Shown here: one piece after another, positions 20,048-28,851 of the stretch | Numbering within the stretch: position 1 is the stretch's first letter | Layout of the letters: each line of letters opens with the position of its first letter | Source of the DNA: Nitrospirota bacterium | GTDB lineage: Bacteria; Nitrospirota; Thermodesulfovibrionia; Thermodesulfovibrionales; JdFR-85 | Direction of reading: 5' to 3' | NCBI GenBank assembly: GCA_011321725.1 | Contig: DROX01000046.1 | Span: 1 to 43,779, forward strand | DNA length: 43,779 nt | Made by a program: the position numbers and the translations under genes | Notes under the pieces: generated by a model | The model's input: the letters and a program-made list of their open reading frames with translations, nothing else | Told to the model about the DNA's origin: nothing | The model's database searches: none

Positions 20048-20851
20048 ATGGAAGGATTTAGTCTGAAAACCAAGGGCGCTGTAATTCTTTTCTTTCTGGT
20101 CTTGCTTGTCTTTGCCCTTGCCACGCTGCACACATCCGACAGTGTCTACGGCAAAGATTCGGCTATCATTGAAAAGGGCAAAAAGGTCTACAAGAAGTAC
20201 TGTATCATCTGTCATGGGGAAAAGGGTGACGGAAAGGGGCTTATAGGTATCATTCATAGGGTTGAAAAGAGTGGTCTGGTCTGGTATGTTTACCCAAGGG
20301 ACTTCACTGTAGGTGTCTTCAAATTCCGCTCCACACCAACGGGTTGTCTTCCCACAGATGACGACCTCCTGAGGACCATAACAAATGGTATCCCGAGATC
20401 GGGAATGCCATCTCACAAGGATCTATCGCTGGAGGAGAGAAAGGCTGTGATAGCCTACATCAAGACCTTTTCCAAACGGTGGGTTGAAGAAGAGCCATGT
20501 GATGAGGTGATAGAGGCCAAGATGCCCAAGTGGGTAGGAACACCGGAGTCCGTTAAAAAGGGTGAAAAGATCTATGTAAAAATGAAGTGCTGGGAATGCC
20601 ATGGCTATGAAGGTAAAGGCGATGGACCTAAATCAGATAAGCTGAAGGATGACTGGGGCGACAAGATACTCCCCTTTGACTTCACTACCGGCACACTCAA
20701 GAGGGGCTCATCACCTGAAAACATCTATATGACATACATCACCGGACTTGATGGTACTGGCATGCCTTCTTATGAAGATTCCATCCCCAACGAGGAAGAC
20801 AGGTGGCATCTCGTTTCCTACACACTTAAGCTGATGAAGAGGGTTAAATAA
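20048..20851 (+). CDS. Dihaem cytochrome c (paralog 2)
   Basis: CIICHGEKGDGKG and CWECHGYEGKGDGPK; closely similar to 18835 and 23960 ORFs. Confidence 0.93.
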   Translation: MEGFSLKTKGAVILFFLVLLVFALATLHTSDSVYGKDSAIIEKGKKVYKKYCIICHGEKGDGKGLIGIIHRVEKSGLVWYVYPRDFTVGVFKFRSTPTGCLPTDDDLLRTITNGIPRSGMPSHKDLSLEERKAVIAYIKTFSKRWVEEEPCDEVIEAKMPKWVGTPESVKKGEKIYVKMKCWECHGYEGKGDGPKSDKLKDDWGDKILPFDFTTGTLKRGSSPENIYMTYITGLDGTGMPSYEDSIPNEEDRWHLVSYTLKLMKRVK

Positions 20852-20891
20852 GATATCTGGAATAAAGAAAATTAGAAAGGAGGTTTTCAGA

Positions 20892-22739
20892 ATGTCAAGG
20901 AAGAAATTCAATAAACAGAGAAGAAAGCTGCTCAAAATACTGGGGGCTGCGAGTGTTGCCACTGGAGCTGGTGTTATGATGCCGAAGGAGGTTCTACTTG
21001 CAAGGGCAGAGAAAAAACCCAAGGGTAAATTGAGTTACGAGGTGAAACCTGGAGAACTTGATGAATACTACGGCTTCTGGAGTGGAGGACATTCAGGTGA
21101 GATCAGAATAATTGGTGTACCCTCAATGAGGGAAATCCACAGGATACCTGTATTTAACATGGATGTGGGAAGCGGCTGGGGCATTACCAATGAGAGCAAG
21201 AAGCTCCTCAGGGGAAAGTATGCAGGTGATACCCATCATGTCCATGGCTCTTATGTAAACGGTACCTATGACGGAAAATGGCTCTTTGTGAATGACAAGC
21301 TCAACAACAGGGTTGCAAGAATAAGAATAGACTATATGGAGGTGGATGCCATACTGGATATCCCGAACATACAGGGTGCACACGGACTCTTTCCCCAGAG
21401 GTACCCCAGAACGGAGTGGCTCGTCCAGAACGCTGAGTTCCAGATTCCCGTGCCTAACAATGAGTCAAATGCCAAGGCATTCAATGAGCCTCAGAAATAC
21501 TATGGGATGCACACCATTATTGATGCAGAAAGGATGGCTGTTGTCTGCCAGATAATGCTTGATGAGAACTGTGACCTTGCTGCCACGGATTATAAAGGAA
21601 AATACTCCATGTGTACATCCTACAATACCGAGAAGGGCGTGACCATCTCGGAGATGCTCGCTGCGGATCATGACTATCTGATCGTGTTCAACTGGGAAAG
21701 GATAAGAAAGGCGCTCAGGGCTGGTGACTACAAGATAGTAAATGGTGTGAAGGTCATTGATGGAAGAAAGGGTCATGACAAGCATGGCATCACACTGCGT
21801 ATACCCGTGCCAAAGAACCCTCACGGTGTAAACATCTCCCCTGATGGCAGATATGCTGTCTGTTCAGGAAAGGTCTCACCCACCTGCACAGTGGTTGATC
21901 TTGAGCTTGTGGACAAGGCCTACGCAGGAAAGATAAAACCAGAGGAATGCATAGTTGCACAGCCCTATATCGGCCTTGGACCACTGCATACCACCTTTGA
22001 TGGCCGTGGCAATGCCATAACATCCGTGTTTATTGACAGCACAAATGTAAAGTGGAATATCCAGAAGGCCATTGAGGCTGAGAAGCAGGGTGAAGAGGCA
22101 AAGAAAAAGAATCCCCATATCATTGATGTACTTGACATCCATTACCAGGTGGGACACATTATGGCCTCCATGGCAGAGACAAAGGAGGCGGATGGCAAGT
22201 GGCTTGTCTCACTGAACAAGGTCTCAAAAGACAGGTTCATAAATGTGGGGCCATTGAAACCAGAGAATGACCAGCTTGTGGACATATCAGGAGAGAAATT
22301 AAGGCTTGTTCATGATGGACCTGCCTACATTGAACCCCATGACTGTATTATTGTGAGAAGAGACATAATTGAGCCAAAGGTCAAACACCGCTATGACATG
22401 TTTGAACACCCTCTTGCTGTTACTGAAAACAAAGTGGAACGCAAGGGTAACAAGGTGATCATCAGGATGACCGCAAACGCACCTGTCTACGGCCTGCAGG
22501 AGGTAAAGCTCAAAAAAGGCGACAGGGTCACACTCATACTGACGAACCATGACGAGATAATAGACCTCTCAAACGGCTGTGCCATATCAAACTACAACAT
22601 CAACTTCGTGGTTGCTCCCTTCCAGACGAAGTCTGTCACCTTCACGGCCGATAAACCAGGTGTGTTCTGGGTCTACTGTACAAACTTCTGTCATGCCCTG
22701 CACCTTGAGATGAGGATGAGGCTTATCGTTGAACCATAA
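20892..22739 (+). CDS. nosZ: Nitrous-oxide reductase
   Basis: CuZ His blocks DTHHVHGSYVNGTYDGKWLFVNDK, QGAHG, NPHGVNISPDGRY, GLGPLHTTFDG, IEPHD; CuA YCTNFCHALHLEM; N-terminal RRKLLKILGAASVATGAG Tat-like. Confidence 0.97.
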   Translation: MSRKKFNKQRRKLLKILGAASVATGAGVMMPKEVLLARAEKKPKGKLSYEVKPGELDEYYGFWSGGHSGEIRIIGVPSMREIHRIPVFNMDVGSGWGITNESKKLLRGKYAGDTHHVHGSYVNGTYDGKWLFVNDKLNNRVARIRIDYMEVDAILDIPNIQGAHGLFPQRYPRTEWLVQNAEFQIPVPNNESNAKAFNEPQKYYGMHTIIDAERMAVVCQIMLDENCDLAATDYKGKYSMCTSYNTEKGVTISEMLAADHDYLIVFNWERIRKALRAGDYKIVNGVKVIDGRKGHDKHGITLRIPVPKNPHGVNISPDGRYAVCSGKVSPTCTVVDLELVDKAYAGKIKPEECIVAQPYIGLGPLHTTFDGRGNAITSVFIDSTNVKWNIQKAIEAEKQGEEAKKKNPHIIDVLDIHYQVGHIMASMAETKEADGKWLVSLNKVSKDRFINVGPLKPENDQLVDISGEKLRLVHDGPAYIEPHDCIIVRRDIIEPKVKHRYDMFEHPLAVTENKVERKGNKVIIRMTANAPVYGLQEVKLKKGDRVTLILTNHDEIIDLSNGCAISNYNINFVVAPFQTKSVTFTADKPGVFWVYCTNFCHALHLEMRMRLIVEP

Positions 22740-22785
22740 CAGAAATCTAAATTTACTTAAAATGGTACCGGGGAAACCATATAAA

Positions 22786-22812
22786 AAGGGGCGTATTCTT
22801 GATACGCCCCTT
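22786..22812 (+). terminator. Strong hairpin after nosZ, without a U-tract
   Basis: AAGGGGCGTAT-TCTTG-ATACGCCCCTT, 11-bp perfect stem. Confidence 0.5.
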
Positions 22813-22847
22813 GAACCGATAAGTACAGCATACAATAAGGAGGAAAA

Positions 22848-23927
22848 ATGAAGAGAATTGCCGTCCTGATCATTTTAGTTGCACTGTTATTGTCAGCTCC
22901 GGGCTACGGTAGCCAGTGGAAGTTCTTTGAACACAGGTATAAATACAAGCTTGGTGATGTATTAGAGGCTGACAAGTTCGTAAAAAAGGACGGCTACTGG
23001 GAAGGGTACAGGGGCAACAAGCTTGTGGGCTATGTCTTTCTCTCCAAGGACTGGACAAAAAAGCTGGTTGGATACTCAGGCAAGCACATGGAAACACTCA
23101 TCGGGTTAGATCCAAATGGTGTGATCACAGGTGTAAAGCTTATATTTCATTCCGAACCAATCGTACTGATAGGCCTGAAGGATGAGAACTATCTTGAATT
23201 CCTGAAACAGTACAGGGGGAAAAACATAAAAGAAGACCTGGCAGTGGGCAAAGGAATATCCATGGATGCAATTACAGGTGCAACGGTAACGGCTGTTGTT
23301 CAGAATGCCATAATCCTTGGAAGTGCACGTAAGGTGGCAACCGCTGCGGGAATAGCCCGGTTTGCAAGGGCAAAGATGGAAAAGAAGAAAATCAGCAGAA
23401 AATACACCCCCCTCACATGGAGAGAGCTGGTGGATCTGAAGGCTATAAGGAATATCGTTGTAAGATCAGAACAGCTGGGCATCAAGGACAAAGGTGTCTA
23501 TCTTGATCTGTATTTTGGCGTTTTAACACCTCCATCCATAGGCAGAAATGTCCTTGGAGACAAGCTATACAATGATACTATGAAGGCACTGAAGAAGGGC
23601 GAATCTGCCATATTCGTCTTTGCAAGGGGGAAAGGCTCCTTTATTGGCTCCGGTTTTGCCCGTGGCGGGATATTTGACAGATTTCATATCTCCCAGAACG
23701 ACAAAACCTTTGTGTTCAGGGATATTGACTACAGAAAGATAACAAGGATCAGGGCAAAGGGTGCGCCCGAGATAAAGGAAGGCGGCATATTCATCGTAAG
23801 GTCCGAGGATTTTGAACAGACCCTGCCCTTTGAGTTCAACCTGATCCTGACATACAGGGTTGGATCCAAAAAGGAGTTCAAGTCCTTCAGTTCCAGATAC
23901 AAAATCCCGGAGAGGTTTCTTGAGTAA
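22848..23927 (+). CDS. FMN-binding-domain protein similar to the NosR periplasmic domain
   Basis: Signal peptide; GKGISMDAITGATVTAVVQNAIILGSARKVA (FMN-threonine site); no C-terminal TM/ferredoxin part. Confidence 0.82.
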   Translation: MKRIAVLIILVALLLSAPGYGSQWKFFEHRYKYKLGDVLEADKFVKKDGYWEGYRGNKLVGYVFLSKDWTKKLVGYSGKHMETLIGLDPNGVITGVKLIFHSEPIVLIGLKDENYLEFLKQYRGKNIKEDLAVGKGISMDAITGATVTAVVQNAIILGSARKVATAAGIARFARAKMEKKKISRKYTPLTWRELVDLKAIRNIVVRSEQLGIKDKGVYLDLYFGVLTPPSIGRNVLGDKLYNDTMKALKKGESAIFVFARGKGSFIGSGFARGGIFDRFHISQNDKTFVFRDIDYRKITRIRAKGAPEIKEGGIFIVRSEDFEQTLPFEFNLILTYRVGSKKEFKSFSSRYKIPERFLE

Positions 23928-23959
23928 TCATCCTTTTTGTGGTCTTGACTGACGGAAAG

Positions 23960-24823
23960 ATGAGCAGAGGATTTATGAAAACACCTTTTCAGAACCAGGC
24001 AATATATTCAGTACTGCTCCTGACGGTTTTCTCCCTGGCGGCATTTAATGAATCTGCAAGTGCACAGGGTATAGATGCCAGGAAACTAAAAAGGGGCAGG
24101 GAGGTCTATGAGCATTACTGTGTGGTATGCCATGGTAAGAACGGAGATGGCAAAGGACACCTCGGCCTTGTCCGCTACACCATTCAAAGGTTCCACAAAC
24201 GAGGTCTCCTGTGGTATTTCCTGCCCGCGGATTTTACCCTCGGTGTCTTCAAACTCCGTTCCACGCCAACGGGCTGTCTTCCCACAGATGAGGATCTTAT
24301 GAGAACGGTAACAATGGGTATTCCCAGGTCAGGGATGCCTTCACACAAGGTTCTGCCCGAGGAAGACAGACGTGCCGTTGTAGAATACATAAAGACCTTC
24401 TCGGAGAGGTGGCAGGAGGAGGAGCCCTGTGATAGCATCTCTGTCCCCAGGAGGTATGCCTGGGTCGGAAGTGACACCTCTGCTGAGAAAGGAAAAAAAC
24501 TGTACATAAAACTGAAATGCTGGGAGTGCCACGGATATACAGGTGAAGGTAATGGCCCAAAGGCAGACAGACTGGTAGACGACCGGGGCAATAAGGTTAT
24601 CCCCCTTGACTTTACCACAGGCCTCCTGAAAAGGGGCCTGACGCCTGAAAGCCTCTACCTGACCTTCACAACAGGGTTTGATGGTTCAGGCATGCCCTCT
24701 TATGAAGACTCCTTGCCAGATGTGCAGATGAGATGGCATCTTGTCTCCTATGTACTGAAGTTGATGGGACGGACAAAGTCCATTACAATAGGAAGTGAAG
24801 GCACCTTGCATGCCGGGGAATAA
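23960..24823 (+). CDS. Dihaem cytochrome c (paralog 3)
   Basis: CVVCHGKNGDGKG and CWECHGYTGEGNGPK. Confidence 0.92.
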   Translation: MSRGFMKTPFQNQAIYSVLLLTVFSLAAFNESASAQGIDARKLKRGREVYEHYCVVCHGKNGDGKGHLGLVRYTIQRFHKRGLLWYFLPADFTLGVFKLRSTPTGCLPTDEDLMRTVTMGIPRSGMPSHKVLPEEDRRAVVEYIKTFSERWQEEEPCDSISVPRRYAWVGSDTSAEKGKKLYIKLKCWECHGYTGEGNGPKADRLVDDRGNKVIPLDFTTGLLKRGLTPESLYLTFTTGFDGSGMPSYEDSLPDVQMRWHLVSYVLKLMGRTKSITIGSEGTLHAGE

Positions 24824-24843
24824 TCAAGCGGAGACAGACTCAT

Positions 24844-27117
24844 ATGGATAACTTGACTCAAAATACCCTTGGTAACATCTCACAGACACCACTATGGCTT
24901 CAGGTATGGTCTCTGAAGATTGGCCATATTATTGCCTTCTCCGTCTTCCTTATACTAATAATCCTGATCATGCTATTCAAAGACAGGCTGTCCAGAAAAA
25001 AGTCTCTGCTCAGATTGATCAGATATGCGGTGCTCGGTATATCCTTTATCTATGTAGGTCTGCAGCTGAAGGCACAGCCTACCACAACCAATATCGTCAT
25101 AATTATCAACTCCCTCAAGGATCTGGAGTTTCCCCTTGGGCTCTATCTGCTGGAGCCGTACATATTCTTTTCTTTCATATTCATATCACTGACCATTATT
25201 GTCTGGGGGCGGGGTGTCTTTTGTGGATGGTTGTGCCCCTACGGAGCAATGCTTGAGCTCCTGAACAAGCTCTACGACAGGATTTTACCCAAACGGAGGC
25301 TTCCCATACCGGGAAAACTCCACTGGAAGCTTGTATACCTGAAGTACATGGTTTTCCTTCTCATCCTGGGAGCTTCCTTTTACAATTTCATCCTCTCCGA
25401 ATACATGACAGAGGTTGAACCCTTCAGAACCTTTGTACTGAAGCTTCACAGACAGTGGTATTTTGTATTGTATTTCCTCTTTCTCACCGGTCTTTCCGTG
25501 GTCTTCTACAGGGCCTTCTGCAGGTATCTCTGTCCCCTTGGTGCAGCGCTTGCCATACCATCACTGCTGAGAAGGATACCATTGATAAGGTTGAAAAGGC
25601 ATGAACTCTGCGGTACCTGCAGGATCTGTAGCAAGGCCTGCCCCTATCAGGCAATCAGGCCAGATGGCGTGATAAGCAGCACCGAGTGTCTGGACTGTCT
25701 TGACTGCCAGATCAACTTCTGGGATGAAGACATCTGTCCTGCCCTCAAAAGGAAAAAGACGTTGAAGGAGAAAAACCACAGCGCTGCAAGACCCGCAGCG
25801 ATTCTGTTACTGCTGGCTATACCCCTTTTGCTGCCATCACTGGCTACTGCAAGGACACTTGTTGTTGGCAATGGTTATAGCAGTATTTCCGATGCCCTGG
25901 AGATGGCCAGGGATGGTGACACCATAGAGGTCAGAAAGGGTGTCTATAAGGAAAGGATAAATGTAGACAAAAGGGTCTACCTTAAAGGGATTGGCAACCC
26001 TACAATAATTTCAGACAGTGGCAACCTCATTGAGGTAACAAGCCCCGGTGTGATTATAGAGGGGTTCACCCTCACCTACAGTAGCAGGGACAAGTTCAGT
26101 CTTACCTCCCAGGATACAGCTATTTATGTGAGAAAGGGAGCCAACTCGGTTGTTATAAGGAACAACAGGATTAATAAAGTACTCTTCGGCATCTGGAACT
26201 TTGAAGGCAGGGACCTGAGGATAGAGAATAACACCATAGTGGGGATAAAAGAGTTTGAGGCTGAAAAGAGGGGCAACTGCATCAACCTTACAGGTTCTCT
26301 CAGGGTCCAGATAATAAAGAACAAGCTGAGCTACTGTCGTGACGGAATATACATGGAGTTGAGTCATGATGCAGTGGTCACTGACAACGTGATAGACAAT
26401 TCACGTTACTCCATCCATACCATGTGGGTGGACAGGATAACCTGTGCAAACAACACTGCTCATGACAATCTTGTGGGGTTTGCTATTATGTATACAGACT
26501 ATCCAAAGATAAAAAACAACTTCGCCTACGGAAACAGGACCCATGGGCTTCTCCTGATCCAGGCGGTAAGGGGTGAGATCATCGGCAATACTGTCATTGC
26601 AAATACAAAGGGCATCTTCCTGTACAACTCTGTCTATAACAAAATACTTAACAATCTGGTTATGAACAACCAGGTAGGCATACATAGCTGGGGTGGTTCA
26701 CAGGACAACTTCGTAAGCAGGAACTCCGTAATCAACAACGAGATTCAGGTAAAATTCGTGGCAAGAAAGGACCAGAAATGGGACAACAACTACTGGAGCG
26801 ATTATATCGGGTGGGACATGACAGGTGACAACATAGGTGATATGCCCTACGAGTCAAACACGGTGGTTGACCACCTCTTCTGGAGATATCCCATAACCAA
26901 GATCCTTTACACAAGCCCTGCTCTTCACATCCTGTGGATGATGGAGAAACAGTTTCCCCTGCTGGAGGTGCCAAAGGTGGTTGACAATAACCCTTCCATG
27001 TTGCCCTTTCACAAGAACTGGAAGGAACTCTGGAAGAGGTACTCATCCTACAAGCCGGACAGGATATATGGTGAAATACAGAAACTGCCTCATGTACCAG
27101 GAAGAGGTGGCATCTGA
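24844..27117 (+). CDS. nosD: Fusion: NosR/NapH-like polyferredoxin membrane domain with NosD
   Basis: N-terminal GRGVFCGWLCPYGAM and FYRAFCRYLCPLGAALAIP plus CGTCRICSKACPYQAI; internal TM; then NosD beta-helix (ISDALEMARDGDTIEVRKGVYKERINVDKRVYLKGIGNPTI...). Confidence 0.9.
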   Translation: MDNLTQNTLGNISQTPLWLQVWSLKIGHIIAFSVFLILIILIMLFKDRLSRKKSLLRLIRYAVLGISFIYVGLQLKAQPTTTNIVIIINSLKDLEFPLGLYLLEPYIFFSFIFISLTIIVWGRGVFCGWLCPYGAMLELLNKLYDRILPKRRLPIPGKLHWKLVYLKYMVFLLILGASFYNFILSEYMTEVEPFRTFVLKLHRQWYFVLYFLFLTGLSVVFYRAFCRYLCPLGAALAIPSLLRRIPLIRLKRHELCGTCRICSKACPYQAIRPDGVISSTECLDCLDCQINFWDEDICPALKRKKTLKEKNHSAARPAAILLLLAIPLLLPSLATARTLVVGNGYSSISDALEMARDGDTIEVRKGVYKERINVDKRVYLKGIGNPTIISDSGNLIEVTSPGVIIEGFTLTYSSRDKFSLTSQDTAIYVRKGANSVVIRNNRINKVLFGIWNFEGRDLRIENNTIVGIKEFEAEKRGNCINLTGSLRVQIIKNKLSYCRDGIYMELSHDAVVTDNVIDNSRYSIHTMWVDRITCANNTAHDNLVGFAIMYTDYPKIKNNFAYGNRTHGLLLIQAVRGEIIGNTVIANTKGIFLYNSVYNKILNNLVMNNQVGIHSWGGSQDNFVSRNSVINNEIQVKFVARKDQKWDNNYWSDYIGWDMTGDNIGDMPYESNTVVDHLFWRYPITKILYTSPALHILWMMEKQFPLLEVPKVVDNNPSMLPFHKNWKELWKRYSSYKPDRIYGEIQKLPHVPGRGGI

Positions 27118-28013
27118 TGATAGAACTTAAAGACGTAAATAAAGTATACGGCAACCTGAAGGCCCTTGACTCTGTAAACCTGCATATCAGAAAGGGGGAG
27201 GTCCTTGGTCTCGTAGGCCCCAACGGTGCCGGCAAATCCACCATGTTGAAGATAATACTGGGAATTGCAAAGCCCACATCAGGCACAGTGCTTATAAACG
27301 GTAAGGTCCCCTCCGAGAAAGACTGGAGGGAATTCAAGGCCTCTGTGGGTTATATGCCCGAGAGGGTGGCCTTCTACGATAATCTGACCGGCATGGAGAC
27401 GTTGAAACTCTTTGCCAGGATCAAGGGCACAAAGATTGACAGAATGATAAACATGGTCAAACGGATTCTGTCGGAGGATATCCTCAAAAGAAAGGTGGGA
27501 GGCTATTCAAAGGGAATGAGACAGAGGCTTAATCTTGCACAGGCGCTGCTCAATGACCCAGACATACTGATACTTGACGAACCAACCTCAGGGCTTGACC
27601 CTGTAGGCAGCAGGGAGTTCTATCATATCCTGAAGGATATAGAGGAAAGAAAGGAGATCACCGTGATACTGTCATCCCATATCCTGGCAGAGCTTGAGGA
27701 CAAGACGGACAGGATAGCAATTATTAAAAACGGTTCTATAAAGGCTGCAGGAAGCCTGAAGGAACTCTACAGGAGGCTGAAGCTGCCCCTGAAACTGCAA
27801 ATTACCATAAAGGATAAGGATGAGGTGCTTGAAGGAATGCTCAGGGGGCTTGGCGTTTCTGACATAGGGTACAGAAACGGTTACCTCATCGCAAGTGTCC
27901 CATCTGAGAATAAATTGAGGGTGCTCTCGGCCATGCTTCAGGAAAAGGAAAGGTTCCAGGATATCACCATCAAAGAACCAAACCTTGAGGAGGTATTTTT
28001 CGGTGTACACTGA
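27117..28013 (+). CDS. nosF: ABC transporter ATP-binding protein NosF
   Basis: LVGPNGAGKSTMLKIILG, GYSKGMRQRLNLAQALL, LILDEPTSGLDP; between nosD and nosY. Confidence 0.93.
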   Translation: MIELKDVNKVYGNLKALDSVNLHIRKGEVLGLVGPNGAGKSTMLKIILGIAKPTSGTVLINGKVPSEKDWREFKASVGYMPERVAFYDNLTGMETLKLFARIKGTKIDRMINMVKRILSEDILKRKVGGYSKGMRQRLNLAQALLNDPDILILDEPTSGLDPVGSREFYHILKDIEERKEITVILSSHILAELEDKTDRIAIIKNGSIKAAGSLKELYRRLKLPLKLQITIKDKDEVLEGMLRGLGVSDIGYRNGYLIASVPSENKLRVLSAMLQEKERFQDITIKEPNLEEVFFGVH

Positions 28014-28830
28014 TGCCATGATAGCCATCGCACACAAAGAGCTTGCTGACAAGCTGAAAAGCAGGTGGGTTATAGTCATCGCCCTGGGATTTGCTGTGTT
28101 CACTGTAGTTATTGCCTACTTCGGTGGTGCAACTGCCGGGGTTACAGGTTTCAGGAGGATGGATGCCACCATCGCAAGCCTTACAAGCCTTGTAACCTAC
28201 TTTATACCCATACTTGCCCTTACCCTTGGTGGAGGGATAATAGCAGATGAAAGGGACCGCGGCACCCTTGATCTGTTCCTCTCCTCTCCCCTTTCCGTGG
28301 GTGAGTTCATCGCAGGAAAGTTCTGGGGTCTCTTTTTCGCTCTCACCCTCTCCACATTAGCAGGCTTTGGCATCTCAGGTATTCTGCTGATTACCAAGCT
28401 CGGCACGGGAACACTGGGAAGTTATATTCTCTTTATCATCAACTCCATGGTCCTTGGAGTAATCTTTCTGAGCATCTCCTTCCTCATCTCTGTACTCTTT
28501 TATGAACGCTCCCGTGTTATTGCTGTCACCGTCTTCGTCTGGCTCTTCTTCACGATACTCTATGACCTTGGAGTAATCGGACTGCTTGTCACCACAAAGG
28601 GTGAGATCAGTACAGGTATCGTATCAATGCTTCTCATGCTGAATCCCGTGGACATCTACAGGACCCTGAACTTCCTGTCCATTGGAGAGTTCTCGGTCGT
28701 ACTGGGGCTTGCATCGGTAGAGTTTCCATCATATATGAGACCTGTTCTGCTATGGGGAGTCAGTTTCCTGTGGATTGTTCTGCCTCTTGTGCTTAGTTAT
28801 TATCTCTTTAAAAGAAGATATGTGTCTTAA
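28003..28830 (+). CDS. nosY: ABC transporter permease NosY
   Basis: AIAHKELADKLKSRWVIVIALGF, DERDRGTLDLFLSSPLSVGEFIAGKF; GTG start likely. Confidence 0.92.
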   Translation: MYTDAMIAIAHKELADKLKSRWVIVIALGFAVFTVVIAYFGGATAGVTGFRRMDATIASLTSLVTYFIPILALTLGGGIIADERDRGTLDLFLSSPLSVGEFIAGKFWGLFFALTLSTLAGFGISGILLITKLGTGTLGSYILFIINSMVLGVIFLSISFLISVLFYERSRVIAVTVFVWLFFTILYDLGVIGLLVTTKGEISTGIVSMLLMLNPVDIYRTLNFLSIGEFSVVLGLASVEFPSYMRPVLLWGVSFLWIVLPLVLSYYLFKRRYVS

Positions 28831-28851
28831 AAATATAAAAGGAGGTTATTG

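Noticed and set aside
26732-27337. 201-aa minus-strand ORF
   Set aside because: Antisense to the nosD/nosF junction; no recognisable motif.
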